Positions 1 through 11,498 are shown, counted from the first letter of the stretch. The stretch: DNA of 64,000 nt from Posidonia oceanica (GCA_037176725.1 JAZBRS010000014.1:71778501-71842500); one strand, 5' to 3'. Notes: generated from the sequence alone by a model not told the origin. Numbers and translations are program-made.

Positions 1-660
1 ACCCACACCATAGATCACCACCACCGCCCAACCGGTCTATCCAGCTACACTGGTTTGGCATGGAAACGCCCAGGGCAGAGACGGCCTCATGCAAACGAGC
101 GTAACTTCACTCCGATCGTTGAGCCGCTGAGTGCCATCCTCCCCAAGGTCGCGTCACTCCTCAAGTTCCCCGATGTTCGCCCACTACCGAATCCCCTTCC
201 GGGGTGGTACAAAGCGAACCTATACTGCAATTACCATCGAGCCGCGGGCCACTCGACGGATAACTGCTTCACTCTGCGGGGAGCCATGCAGGATTTGATT
301 GACCGTAAGGTCATCATCATCAACACACAGGAGGCAGCCTCCACTTCAGCACCCACATCTGCACCTGCACCTCTTGCCCCTTACTCGAACATTGTTAACC
401 AGCCCTTGCTAGAGCACTTAGGCTCCGGAGGTGTTGGGACCTCAGGCATTCACTCTCTTTTCCCTTCTGGGCCCACCACATCTGTGGTCAACCCTTCTCT
501 CCTCATCCATCATGTTTCCAAGGCATTTCCAGCCTCTCTGTACCATTCTGCTGTTGCCGGCTCTAAATCGGTGATCCACATGATACAGCTGGCCGCAAAG
601 CCGGAGCGCTCCTCTACGCGGCCCACCATGCAACGATAGGCTAAACCACCCATCTCTTTG
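1..660 (+). pseudogene. gag: Element H gag, C-terminal part with CHHC zinc knuckle
   Basis: An open stretch at 55-639 matches the middle of the E1 polyprotein almost residue for residue, from the NFTPxVEPL segment to the region before the protease. The zinc knuckle reads YCNYHRAAGHSTDNC (C-x2-H-x4-H-x4-C), the variant seen in all three elements here, rather than the usual CCHC. Gag forms the virus-like particle and the knuckle should bind the genomic RNA. The frame is closed at 637-639, and homology continues past the stop. The upstream part of gag lies outside the window. Confidence 0.85.
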
Positions 661-1554
661 CTGGCAAGATCATAGCCAGAACCCCCTCAGCCTTCATCCC
701 AGCAAGCACAACCTGCTACCTCCACCAATCGACTACCAACCCCGCTGGAGCTTGCGACTCGTCTTCCCGTGGTCATTAACCTGACCCAGGATACCCATAG
801 AGTCCCGTACGACTACACCACAAAAATGTGCGCGGAAGTCACAAGGTCGAGAAGGGTGTTCAAGCCTGTAGCTCCGGTAGCCAAACCTGTTGCCACGGAA
901 GCAGCACCTGCTCCACTAGTAAAGCAACCCACCAAGCCACCAATGGCAGAGCCCCCCATTCAACCTTCCACTTCCCTATCTTCTGCCTCCACCAAAAAAG
1001 ACCGGCCTTCAGCTGACATCATCGCCCAGCTCAAGAAGGTGAAGGCTGACACTTCCATTTGGGATCTCATCCATACTTCCTCGGAGCACCTAGAGGCTTT
1101 CCTCTGCGTGTTCCAAGCAGCACATGTTTCCCGTGCCATTGAACTAGTCGCCCTCGAAAGCATGGTGGGCATGATCGCGGAGCCCCAGGTCATCTCTTTC
1201 TTGAGTGACGAGCTACCTCCGGTGGGGATTAGTCACAACCAACTCCTCTATGTCACGGTGCACTATAAAGATTTTTGTGTCCCCTTGACGCTGGTTGATA
1301 ATGGTGCAGGCCTTAACGTCTGCCCCTTGCGCACCACAAGCTAACTCGGATTAAAAGCCACGAACATCACACCAGCCACCAAGGGGATGACAGCATTCGA
1401 CAATATGCATCACGACGCTTTGGGAATTCTGATCATCCCCTAACCATCAGCCCAATTGTATTCGATGTAGAGTTCTACATCGTTGATTTAGAGCCCACTT
1501 TTAACCTCCTGCTTGGGTGCCCTTGGCTACACAAGCATCAAGTGATCCCCTCGA
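661..1554 (+). pseudogene. pro: Element H protease region, cut by insertion of E1
   Basis: The stretch 769-1344 matches E1 across the conserved pre-protease helix segment (QLKKVKADxSIWDLIH) and the retropepsin active site, here LVDNGAGLNVCPL. The usual DTG triad is DNG in both H and E1. After a stop at 1342-1344 the homology continues to 1554, through the segment matching E1 LLLGRPWLHKHQ. It then breaks at the E1 insertion and resumes at 28761 with the codons for L-H-R. Retropepsin would mature the polyprotein. This copy is inactive because of stops, an indel near 1440 and the insertion. Confidence 0.85.
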
Positions 1555-1559
1555 CTCTG
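1555..1559. repeat. Target-site duplication of E1, left copy
   Basis: CTCTG lies directly outside the left LTR and is repeated at 28761-28765 outside the right LTR. Removing E1 and one CTCTG restores the H reading S-T-L-H-R, which also occurs in E1's own protease region. A 5-bp duplication is normal for Ty3/gypsy integrases. Confidence 0.97.
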
Positions 1560-1673
1560 TGTAGCGATCCCGATCGGAATCAAGCTCGCTATCTAGCGGC
1601 GATTGAGATCCGAGGAAGAGGCTCAACTCGAAAACACTTGAAATCGAGGAGAAAAAAGAAAGATAAGACAAAT

Positions 1674-1685
1674 CAGAGTCGCCAC
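1674..1685 (-). other. Primer-binding-site-like 12-mer inside the E1 LTR
   Basis: In sense it reads GTGGCGACTCTG, identical to the first bases of the true primer-binding region next to the 5' LTR (23062-23073). It sits about 115 bases inside the LTR end, and the right LTR has the same copy at 23188-23199. H has GTGGCGACTC at the corresponding place (46321-46330). It may be a relic of an older LTR end or an alternative priming site. Confidence 0.6.
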
Positions 1686-2229
1686 CACGTCTATTAACGG
1701 AAGACGAGGAAAACCGGGGTAATGCGTGAATTAACGTGCAAAACCGAGCAAGAAATGCAAAGCAAAGCAATGCAAAGGAAAACAAATGCAAACAAATGCA
1801 AATGAGATGACTCTAGCCTAGGATAAGGGCAGTACGGTCATTGCGGGCCAAAAGACAGGGTAAGGACTCCTGTTACGTGCGGGGAAGGTATTAGGCACCC
1901 CCGACACGCCCGAAAATCGATCTTTCTAGGCTTACGCTCGCATACGCAGGGAAATGCAGGATTGAATGCCTATGTGCCTATGAATGCCTGAATGAATGCT
2001 CAAGGTGTGCTCTAAGTGAGAAGAAACAAAGCAAGGAAGTAAACGTGCTCTCTAAATGCTCAGCTGCGCTGTCTGTGTTCCGAACCAGGTGAAACCTAGC
2101 TCGTGAGAACTCCAGGCAGTAAGCATCACAGCCCTATATGCAAATGCAAGCGAGAAAACAAAATAGCGAGAAAACCATGCAATGCGATCAACATGCAAGG
2201 GAAAACGGCGCAAAACACGCAAAACGAGA

Positions 2230-2510
2230 CGAGAAATGAGCAACGAACGCAAAATGATGCAAAAGAGCGAAAACGACGCGCAAAACAAACGAGAAAGCAA
2301 GATAGCACGCAAAACAAGACAAGGGAGCAAAGGGGCACGCAAAACAAGACGAGAAAACAGAATGGCATGCAAAACGGAGCGAAAGAATAAAACCGGCACG
2401 CAAAACGAGCGAGAAAGCAAGGCAGCGTGCAAAACAAGGCAAGAAAACAGAAGGGCACGCAAAACGGTGCCAAAACGAGAGCAGGCACGCGAATCGGTGC
2501 CAAAACAGCG
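2230..2510. repeat. 30-bp tandem repeat in the E1 3' LTR
   Basis: Units begin GCACGCAAAACAAGACAAGG or close variants and recur every 30 bases for about nine copies. Because 30 is a multiple of three, the array stays open in several frames on both strands and yields decapeptide-repeat ORFs. The other LTR has the same array at about 23744-24024. Confidence 0.85.
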
Positions 2511-5500
2511 AAGCAAAACCTCGGAAAAGCCATGAGAATGCAAGAATGCAGGAAAAGATTAGAAGGGTCCAAAGGGGAGTCAAACAACGTGTGTGTAAAA
2601 ACAGACGTCGTTTAGGACCACTCAGGGTAGGTGTGAAGACCTACAGGGGGGAGAGTGTGCAAACGGAGGGATTACCACCTCTTTGCGACTATTTCCCACT
2701 AAACCGTTCCACGGTGTGTCTCGCATGCTGCCCAAAGCTCGCGATGCGATCGGATCGTGGAAAAGGGGGAAGAAAGTCACATTAAGTGGCAAATCCAGGG
2801 AAAACACAACGCAAAGCACTCAGGAGTACGCGAAGCGGGGATTGGAAGGTACGAGCAAAAAGGGGAGGCCTTATTCTACATGCTCAAAGAGACAGAAAGT
2901 GAAAACACGGAAAACTGTGCAAATGGCATGCAAATGAATGCAATGCAGGGGTTCAGGAGGACATACCTGGAAATCCGGGAGCCTGATCTGAGATCTGTCT
3001 AGTCCATGCTGAAGAGCGCTTCGCTGCGGTCGCCTGGGCAGCTTACTTGAGAAGATCCAACGGCCGGATTGGAAGATAACGCAGCTTCAAGGCAGAAGGG
3101 CCAGAACAGGGGAGAAGAACAGATCTAGGTGTTCAGGAGGTCCTAGGGATGTGCAAAAAGGTTCTCCCAAGTGGAAGGGAGCTAAAAGTGCTTGGTGTGT
3201 GCAAGAAGATGCTAGAATACAAGACTAAATGAATGCAGGATGCATGCAAAAGCAAGAAAAGGCGAAGAGAAGAAACTGGGAAAAACCTGGATTTCAGAAG
3301 GCATTTTGGAAAAGAAAGGGGCTAAAAATGCAAATTTTCCAGAAAGCAGGGGTCTACAGGAAAGGATTTCGAAAACAGGAGGGAGCAGGGCTTTGTTTTG
3401 TAAAAAAACTAGGCTCGGAAAGCTGCTTTGAAAAGAAGGTATGCTTTAGGAGAGGTTTTGAAACCAAAAAGAAGTCAGAGTGCAATTTTGAAAAAACTAG
3501 GGTCTAAAATGCAATTTTCCCAGAAAACAAGGTTCCAGGGAGTCTGGGAATACTAGTGGAGGGTCTGCATGAAATTTGGCAGGCATAGGAGCTAGAATGC
3601 AACCTAGGGGCAAAATGGTCTTTTCACATGATTTTTTAAAAGATGCAAGGACCTATGTGTGATTTTGAAATCATGCAGGGGCTGAAAATGCAATTTAGTA
3701 TGGAAAACATGCTCTGAAAAATAAGGGACAGGACCACAGTGCAATTTTTAAAAAGATCAAGGTCAAAAATGCAATATAATAAGCTACAAATGCATGCAAG
3801 AGCTACTGTCCATTTAAAATGGACCTAAATGCAAATATGCAAAAACAGGGGGGGCAAATGTGCAATGCAACAAACAAAAATTAAAAATAAAACCTAAGTT
3901 CTACAGTGCAGAGGATCAGGTTGCAAATACTGAAAACTAAAGGGGCCCAGAATGCAATTTTATATGGCAAACTATATGCATTAAGTCTAATTAAACTACT
4001 GCAGGACTTAAGTGTAAAAATCAAGAACTGAAGGGCTAAAGCGCAAAATAATACAACAGCACAGCACAGTAAAAGGACTGAAGAGCAATTACTGAAAAAC
4101 ACAGACATTCAGAGCAATTTAGCATGCTATTTAATTAAAAACTAAGCTAATTAAATGAACAGAGGACTAAAACGTAAAAAAGAGGTAACTTAAGGCAGAT
4201 ATGCAATATTCACACAGAAACTTTATACTTAGAAAAATAAAGGAACAGTGTTCGTCGACGGCGACGAGCACTGTAGCACAGAACTCATGGCCGCCGACAG
4301 GGGAGGCTGAGGAGGCGCAGACTGGCGGAGGGCGTAGCCGGCGGTCGTGTAGAGTTCCGGAGACCAATTGGAGACCGTTCTGCTGGCCGGAGCGCGCGGA
4401 GAACAGGAGACCGTCGCCGGAGAAGATGGGAAGACCGGCGAGCTGCAAAAGCGTCTGGAGGGCTTGGAAACCGATTCCGAACGGCGGGAAAGCAGCAGGA
4501 GGAGGAGAGAGAGCGGGGGAGGGCGAGAAGTACCTGCGGTGGCGCCTGGTGCGTCCCCCCGACCTCAGCAGTGTCGGAGGTGGCCGGTGGAGGTCGTCCG
4601 GTCGCTGCAAGCGTCGCCGGCTGCTTGCGAGGATTGGGATCACCTTAGAGCGACCCTCCGGAGCTTCCTGGATGGTTGGACGGCTGCTGCGAAGACTGGA
4701 GGAAGATCCGACTGATCGTGGGTTCACTAAGGCAGCCGGAGGTCGGGGGAGTTGTTCGCTGCACGTCGGACCCGGTGGAGTCTTCCGGGAGGTTGCTGGA
4801 GGTCTGGGGAAGGGTTTTGGGCGGTCGAATTGGGTTTCTGGAGAGCGTAGGTGGAGATTGAAGGTCGGGTCGGTTTCTGATCAGTGGGTGAAGCAACTGT
4901 TTGTGGTGGCGTTTGGAGTCTGTGGTGAGGGAAAGGGCTGAAGATCAGGTGGCCTGGAAAGGTGAAATGCAGGTGAGCGTCGGGGAAGGATTTGGGGAGA
5001 TGCGGTGGACTGTGGTGAAGGCAATTTCAGGAGGGAAGGTGTTGGGTTGCAGTTGGTTTCAGTGGTGGAAGTTCGGGTGAATTCGGGGTGTTCTGGGTGG
5101 TGAAAGGCAGGGAAATGGTGAAGGAAGGCTGCTGGGTTTCTGGGTGAACTTGGGGGATGAAATGCAAGAGAATGGATGGCTGGAACGGGCTTGGTTTCTG
5201 GAGAAGAAAAGAGGGAGTATGCTGCTGAAAATCAGGGGGAGAAGAAGGAGATTTCGGTGAGAATTCTCTGGATTTCTCTCGCTCTCCCTCTCGGATGGCA
5301 AAAGGCGATCGAAGGAGGTGGAAAACTGAGGCTTTATCAGCTGCTCTCCGGCTTGCTCGCGCGCTCTGGAATTCGAATTCCACCGGCGCGATCCACTGCT
5401 GCTGAGGGAGACAAGCAGCCGGCGAGACGACAGGCAATTAAAGCCTCCCGGAAAAGGTGCTGAGATGGAGGAGTCGGCGAGCTGCTGTAGATTGAAAGGA

Positions 5501-7246
5501 TTGAGCTTCAAATTTAAACGAGGAGGGAAGGCTGTAGCAGCAGCTCGCGGGAGAAAACCGGCGGAAGAGAAAAAGCAGGAGGTTGGAGGAGGAAGAAGGA
5601 GGGTGGAGAAGGCAGGCGGGCCGGACTGTGGGCCGAAAAAGAGAAATAAAACTAAAGGAAAAAAAAAGAGAAACAGGCCGACAGGCCCAGTAAGGAAAGG
5701 AAAGAAAGAAAGAAGGGAAATAAGAAAGAAAGAGGGGGGCAAAAAGGGGAAATAAAATTGGTAAAAATGAACTAAAAATAAATAAAAATACTGGAGAGGT
5801 TGTGCTGTAGATTAGGATTTTAATTAAGATTTTTAATGGTTATTTTGAGTTGATTAATGTGTTTTAAGCTTGATTAGGGTTTTAGGGCTTTGGTTTTGTT
5901 TTTAATTGATTTTCACTTGATTAAATGTTTGTTAAACCTTTTTTAAATTGTTTTAAAAATTGTATTTCCCTTGTTGGACACTTAGGATATTAATTAGGAT
6001 TTATTTTCCTATTAATCAGGGTTGGTTTTATGTTTTTAAGTTGTAGTCTTCTTAGGGTTTTTCCTTCTTAAATCTTTTAAGTTATGTTTGGATTTTTATT
6101 TATTGGTTTTTTCTTGAAGTTTTTGGTTGGATTTTTTCTGGTTTGATAGGGTGTTTTTTAAGTCTCTTCAGATGTGTCTTTCTTTTTTAATTAACTTTTT
6201 AACTTGTTTTTCTCATGTTTATTAGGTTAGGTCTTTTGCCCTTTTTAATTACTTGTTTTAGTGTTTGATTTTTTTTAATTCTTCTTTTTGGGTTTGTTTT
6301 TTAATTCTTCTGATGGGTTTTTACCTTTGGTGGGTTTTGATTTTATTTCAGCTTTTTTTCTTGATTTTTCAGTGTTTTCTTTTTGATTTGTTTTGCATTT
6401 TTTAGTTTGCATGCTTGGTTTTCTTTTTAGCTTGCTTAAGTTAAGTTTAAGTTGTTAATTGCTTGTTTAATATTCTTTAATTGTTTTTCTTAGGGTACTG
6501 ATTTGTTTGTTTTATGTTTTGAGGTTTTGTAGATTTTTATGGGTTTTTGTGGATTTTTGCAAAAGGGAGAAAAGGAAAAGAGAAGGAAGAAGGAAAAGGG
6601 GAAAAGAGGGAGATAAGAGGAAAAGGGATAGGTTGGAGGAAAATGATTTTTTAAAATTCAGAAAAAGGGTTAAAAATAAAGTAAAAATAGGGATAAGATA
6701 GAGAAAGGATAGAAATACAGAGGGGGCCCACAGTCAGACCAGAAAAAGGATGAGAAGGGGATGAAAGGAGAGATGATAATCAGGAGAGAGAGAGGAGAGA
6801 GAAAATGATAATCCTGGAGAGAGAAAAGGATAATTTGGGTGAAAGAGGGTCTTAATGGTCTTGGAATGGGGTGAGAATTGGTGAGTGGGTAGTCTAGGGT
6901 TTGACGTCTTGGGTCTAAGGTTTTGGTTTGGTTCTAAGAAGGTTTTGGAGGGGTTTCAAGGTGTAGAAAAAGGGTAGTTTCACCTAAGTTTTCTAGGGTT
7001 TTTGGGAATGGGTCAGGTTTGGAAATTTCTAAGTTTTTGGATAGGCTTGTTGAATGGATAGTGGTAGGTTTTCCTATGGATTTTGGTTAGGTTTTGAGGT
7101 TGGGAAGGGGGGTAAAGGTTTAGGTCAAAATGGGCTGATTTTGAAGGGCAGAGAGGAGGATTAGGGTTAGGGTTTGGTTGGGGTTTGATCCAGCAATTAC
7201 CAGGAGGGCGCCAAGGGTCCAAGCCTGCCAAGATGGGGTGTCAACA

Positions 7247-7259
7247 GATGCCCCTCCCT
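7247..7259 (-). other. E1 polypurine tract (plus-strand primer)
   Basis: In sense the bases next to the 3' LTR read AGGGAGGGGCATC, followed directly by TGTTGACACC of the LTR. H has the identical 13-mer next to its 3' LTR at 43930-43942. A purine run spared by RNase H primes plus-strand synthesis. Confidence 0.9.
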
Positions 7260-7795
7260 AAGCGAGGGCAAGCGGAGCGCGGCCGTTGCTCAGGGTTGAC
7301 AAGACACCCCATCTGACTGGCGGGAGCAGCGGGTTGCTATGGGCGTGAGCTACTTATTCGGTGGATGCACCAAAGATCGTAGCCTGTTGCCGCAATGCAA
7401 GATGCCAGTGCAGATGGATGCTGTGCTGTGTGTGATATGCTAAATGCAATGCAAGAGTTAGTTTAAAAGTTAGTGCAGTTATAAGAAAATGCTGATGCTG
7501 TGCAAGTGATACTGATGATGCTAAAGTGATATGCAGTGCTAGCTAAGAAAGTGCTGAGATGATGCAAAAAAAAAAAAAAAGGCGCGATGTGGTGCGAATG
7601 TCCGGCAAGGAGGCCAGACTTGCACGACAAGGCGAAGGAAAACAGGGTGCAGCTGGTCCCCGCCCGGGGAGCAAGCTAGCAGGAAAGAAGGGTGCGAGGG
7701 GAGAGAGGCCAACTCTCCTATCGCAGAAAGGGGGTGCGTGACTTCGTCTTCCTGGGACAAGGTCACGCCGAAAAGGCAAAAAAAATGATAAGGTG
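7260..7795. other. E1 3' untranslated region next to the polypurine tract
   Basis: No gene is supported here. The part at 7430-7560 is rich in GATG, GCAA and GTGAT words and corresponds to the CAT-rich stretch of H at 43530-43850. The segment 7559-7770 is GC-rich and open in several frames, with an A15 run at 7566-7580, but has no recognisable protein. Confidence 0.5.
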
Positions 7796-8520
7796 ACGGG
7801 CTTATCGTCCGGATAGTTTACGGTCCTATCAACCGGGAGTGACAGTTTACGGTCCTGTCAACCGGAGCAGTTGTGAGTGATAGTTACTGGATATCAGCCG
7901 TATAACATGGTTGTGGGTGATAGTTTAGGAGTATCAGCCTAACGACAGTTTACGGTCCTGTAAACCGGTGGATAGTTTACAGACCTATCAACTGGAGGAT
8001 AGTTTACAGACCTATCAACTGGAAACCACAAACCATGAGTGATAGTTACTGGATATCAGCCGTATAACGCAATGCCGGATAGTTTACAGTCTATCATCTG
8101 GAACGACAGTTTACGGTCCTGTCAACCGGCGGATAGTTTACAGACCTATCAACTGGAGGATAGTTTACAGTCCTATCAACTGGAAACGGCATTGCGAGGG
8201 ACAGTTACTGGATGTCAGCCGTATAATGCAATTGCAGGTGATAGTTTAGGAGTATCAGCCTAACGACAGTTTACAGTCCTGTCAACCGGTGGATAGTTTA
8301 CAGACCTATCAACTGGAAACCGCAATTGCAAGGGACAGTTACTGGATGTCAGCCGTATAACGTAATTGCACGCGATAGTTTACAGACCTATCAACTGGAG
8401 CGACAGTTTACGGTCCTGTCAACCGGTGGATAGTTTACAGACTTATCAACTGGAAAAGTGCAATTACGAGGGACAGTTACTGGATGTCAGCCGTATAACA
8501 CAACTGCGGGCCGACCATGG
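7796..8520. repeat. E1 hairpin repeat array I (GATAG...CTATC units)
   Basis: Degenerate units of about 25-30 bases recur throughout, such as GATAGTTTACAGACCTATC, GACAGTTTACGGTCCTGTC, GATAGTTACTGGATATC and GACAGTTACTGGATGTC. Each is a small inverted repeat, and the two arms change together between units (A-T replaced by G-C). The array lies between the accessory ORF and the 3' LTR, so it is in the 3' part of the genomic RNA. Confidence 0.85.
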
Positions 8521-8700
8521 ATCGACCAGAAGATAGTTTAGGAATATCAGCCTGAGATAGTTTCGGATATCAGCCTAGCACGAGTGATTGATAGATGATA
8601 GTTTCGGATATCAGCCTAGCACGAGTGATTGATAGATTGATAGTTTCGGAAATCAGCCTAGCACGAGTGATTGATTGATTGATAAGAGGGGGCAAGATCA
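8521..8700. repeat. E1 repeat array II, about 39-bp units
   Basis: Three to four units contain GATAGTTTCGGATATCAGCC followed by TAGCACGAGTGATTGAT. The first half has the GATA...TATC hairpin design of array I, so the array appears to be an expansion of the same building block. Confidence 0.8.
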
Positions 8701-8749
8701 TGATGAGAATGATAAGATATCGGACTTATCGGCCGGCAAAGAGGGGATG

Positions 8750-9298
8750 AGGTAATGATGAGAGGTTAAGCTAAAGAGGGGGATGAGATCATGATGAAAA
8801 ATTAAGCTAAAGAGGGGGATGAGATCATGATGAGAAATTAATCTAAAGAGGGGGATGAGATCATGATGAGAAATTAAGCTAAAGAGGGGGATGAGATCAT
8901 GATGAGAAATTAAGCTAAAGAGGGGATGAGATCATGATGAGAAATTAAGCTAAAGTGGGGATGAGATCATGGTGAGAAATTAAGCTAAAGAGGGGATGAG
9001 ATCATGATGAGAAACTAAGCTAAAGAGGGGATGAGATCATGATGAGAAATTAAGCTAAAGAGGGGATGAGATCATGATGAGAAGCTAAGCTAAAGAGGGG
9101 GATGAGATCATGATGAGAAGTTAAGCTAAAGAGGGGATGAGATCATGATGAGAAACTAAGCTAAAGAGGGGATGAGATCATGATGAGAAATTAAGCTAAA
9201 GAGGGGGATGAGATCATGATGAGAAATTAAGCTAAAGAGGGGATGAGATCATGATGAGAAGTTAAGCTAAAGAGGGGGATGAGATCATGATGAGAAGT
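8750..9298. repeat. E1 minisatellite, 35/36-bp unit, about 15 copies
   Basis: The unit reads GATGAGATCATGATGAGAAA then TTAAGCTAAAGAGGG, with one extra G in some copies. Copies are nearly identical, which suggests recent expansion or homogenisation. Copies follow each other directly without unique spacers, which argues against a CRISPR array. Confidence 0.93.
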
Positions 9299-10110
9299 GT
9301 TGATTGATAAGATATCGGACTTATCGACTGGCAAAGAAGGGGTAAGGGAATGATGAGAACGATAAGATATCGGACTTATCGGCCGGCAAAGAAGGGGTAA
9401 GGGAATGATGAGAAGAAATCATCCTATGACGCTAGGAACGTCATAGGGGAAAGAGGGAGAGAATGATACCAAGGGGCGATCAAAAGATGCCCCTGGTGTC
9501 AGGATGACACCAGGGGTTGGCCAGCGCGTCCTTGGCATCGAAAGCAGAGAGTGATGACAAGAGTGTCGTGCTTGTCGGACGAGTAGTTTGGGGTACCAGC
9601 CCGCAAGGGACTCAGCTGAGGGCGATCAGCTGGGGACTCAGCTGGGGATGACCAGCCGAGAAGAGTGTCAGGTTGACGGACCTTTCGCCGAGCAGTTTGG
9701 GGTGCCAGCCCGCAGAGAACTCAGCAGGGGATGATCAGCTGGGGATGATACCACAGGGTGACCAAAAGACGCCCCTGGTATCAGGATGATACCAGGGGAT
9801 GGCCGATGCGCCCCTGGCATCAGGACGCAAAGACAGATAAGCGAGTGGATAGATGATAGGTTGACGGACCCATCGCCGAGCAGTTTGGGGTGCCAGCCCG
9901 CAAGGGACTCAGCTGAGGATGAACAGCTGAGGAGGATGACAGGTTGACGGACCTTTCGCCGGGCAGTTTGGGGTGCCAGCCCGCAGAGATAAGGATCCAG
10001 CCGGGGATAACCAGCCGGGGATGCCGGACGGCGGAGCTTGGTGTCGCGGGCCTGCAGATGCTCTGGGCTCCGGATTGGGTGCTGAGGACTTCGCCGCGTT
10101 GGGATGTCTG
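9299..10110. repeat. E1 hairpin repeat array III
   Basis: This segment holds several inverted-repeat designs: GATAAG/CTTATC around an ATATCGGA loop (9307-9330 and 9361-9384), GACAAG/CTTGTC (9556-9576), CCTATGACG/CGTCATAGG (9423-9447) and two 12-bp stems starting CCCCTGGTGTCA and CCCCTGGTATCA around a GGA loop (about 9490-9516 and 9772-9798). A block with GGCAGTTTGGGGTGCCAGCC or its relatives recurs at about 9585, 9693, 9881 and 9965. Some short ORFs here are by-products of the repetition. Confidence 0.85.
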
Positions 10111-10295
10111 CAAGTCTGATTAGAGGGCCCAAGATAATGATGATGATGATATGCAATGCAGCAAAGAGTCTTGATGTGCAAGAAGAAAGCAGAAACAGTT
10201 TTCATTGATATGATCTTGATAAGTACAATGCCTGCGGCAGGCCAGAAAAGTACAGCACAATTTGAAAGAAGACCACATGATGGTCGCACAAGGGC

Positions 10296-11498
10296 CTAGT
10301 CAACCTGGGCCTTCTTTGGCTGCCTGGAGTCGGGGAATAAGGGGCCGCCTGGCGGAATTTCAGTGATTGGCCAGAGCTGTCGGACTTCGGCTTCATAATC
10401 AGGAGTGCATCCAGTACCTCTCACAGCTGCAACGTCTGTAGATTGGACCCCATGCTGCATCAGACTAGCAAGCTTCTGGGTTGGGGCAGTGGTGCTGAGA
10501 GGATAAGTCTGTAGAAGCTCGGGCGCTGTACTGTCAATGAAGGCGCCTTGCTGGAAGCCGAACTGGCGCATGACCCTGATTGGATGGTACTCTACGCCTG
10601 CTGTGAAGCCTGGGAGAATGATCAGCCGCGTGTCACGCGCGCTGAAGAAGATTGTGAATGGCTCTGCTGCAGAGGGAACGATGCGCCAGATCACAGCGTC
10701 GTCAGTCAGTGTTGACAGCCTCTCGTATTCTTCTTTGACGCTCTTGTCTGCTCTGGTACAGGCGCTGCTGCAGTAGGCTTCGAAAGCATGCACTTGAGGG
10801 CGCAGAAGGTCCATCTCTAAGTGTGCGGTCAGCCAGACTTGTATAAGTGCTCCGCAACCATGGAAGTGGCGGCAGCGATGAGAAATGCGGTCCAGCCCGC
10901 GATATGTCTCTGCCAAGACAACTGGTGCCAGATCTATGTGCTGGGTCACCACAGCTAAGGCAATTTCTGCGACCTCGATGGCCACTGTCAGTCGGCCATG
11001 AGTAAAGATTAGTTCGCCCAGAAAGCGGATGACAAATCCCCGGAGCCACAGCTCATCTTCGAGGTCAGCACGCTTGTTCAAGATATAATCAAAGTATGCA
11101 AGGCGAAGCATAGGCTCTGGTCCACTGGTGCAGATTAGGTTCTGTTGGCAGGCTTGAGTGGAGAGCCCAGTCAGTTGGTTCAAGACCCGGAGATATCCTT
11201 CGCGCCTCTTGAAAACAGGCGGCCCCAAGATCTTTGAAAAGCCGCAGATCCGACGCACCTCTTCCAGTGTAGGTGTCAGCTCAGTTTTGTTGAAGCGGAA
11301 GACATGATGCGTCGGCTTCCAGAATCTCGCGGCGGCACACAGAAGGTGGCGGCTGACCTCCACATCAGCAGCCTTTAGCAGCTTGGTTGGTATGCCCCAC
11401 AGGCGCAACTTTTCACAGTCTTGTAGAGTGAGCCTGCTGATCCATTCTCGCAGGGTTTCCGAGCAATGTGCGGGAGTTAACAGAGTAGGAAAGCCCAT
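10296..11498 (-). CDS. E1 accessory protein, PMD-like (gene B homologue), sense orientation, intronless
   Basis: This intact 400-residue ORF starts at an ATG (11498) and lies on the same strand as pol, 1.5 kb after the integrase. Residues about 50-95 (LLCAAARFWKP, then HHVFRF, then ELTPTLEEVRRICGF) resemble the core of plant mobile domain proteins, where an aromatic-THxF segment is followed by an E-x-T-L-E-D/E-V helix. It aligns along its length with H gene B (35402-36840), which lies antisense to pol and has introns. The junction GALIQ-VWLTAH here is continuous, while H has a 71-bp intron at that point. The ATG-GGC start also matches the predicted exon 1/exon 2 join of H. The cellular function is unknown; a nuclear role in expression control is inference. 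No zinc-finger or catalytic motif of another family is seen. Confidence 0.8.
   Translation of the reverse strand: MGFPTLLTPAHCSETLREWISRLTLQDCEKLRLWGIPTKLLKAADVEVSRHLLCAAARFWKPTHHVFRFNKTELTPTLEEVRRICGFSKILGPPVFKRREGYLRVLNQLTGLSTQACQQNLICTSGPEPMLRLAYFDYILNKRADLEDELWLRGFVIRFLGELIFTHGRLTVAIEVAEIALAVVTQHIDLAPVVLAETYRGLDRISHRCRHFHGCGALIQVWLTAHLEMDLLRPQVHAFEAYCSSACTRADKSVKEEYERLSTLTDDAVIWRIVPSAAEPFTIFFSARDTRLIILPGFTAGVEYHPIRVMRQFGFQQGAFIDSTAPELLQTYPLSTTAPTQKLASLMQHGVQSTDVAAVRGTGCTPDYEAEVRQLWPITEIPPGGPLFPDSRQPKKAQVD

Larger units (their letters stand above)
1560..7246 (-). repeat. E1 3' LTR (5687 bp)
   Basis: It matches 23074-28760 at a constant offset of 21514 along its whole length. On the + strand it starts TGTAGCGATCCC and ends GGGGTGTCAACA. 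It contains a 30-bp tandem repeat (about 2230-2510), an A-rich stretch with many TGCAAT words (2900-4200), a GC-rich block (4250-5650), a T-rich block (5760-6550) and purine-rich runs (6560-6850). A U5 motif, CACGTAACAGGAGTCC in sense, lies near 1870-1890 and is conserved in H. Several overlapping ORFs in the GC-rich and repeat blocks look like composition effects, not genes. Confidence 0.97.

Noticed and set aside
4201..5755. Long ORFs on both strands of the E1 LTR (such as 246 and 227 codons), repeated in the other LTR
   Set aside because: The GC-rich block is open in many frames at once, no frame resembles a protein, and the two LTR copies being alike only reflects their common origin.
8750..9298. 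Regular repeat array that looks like CRISPR
   Set aside because: Units join directly without unique spacers, vary by one G, and lie in the 3' region of a plant retrotransposon.
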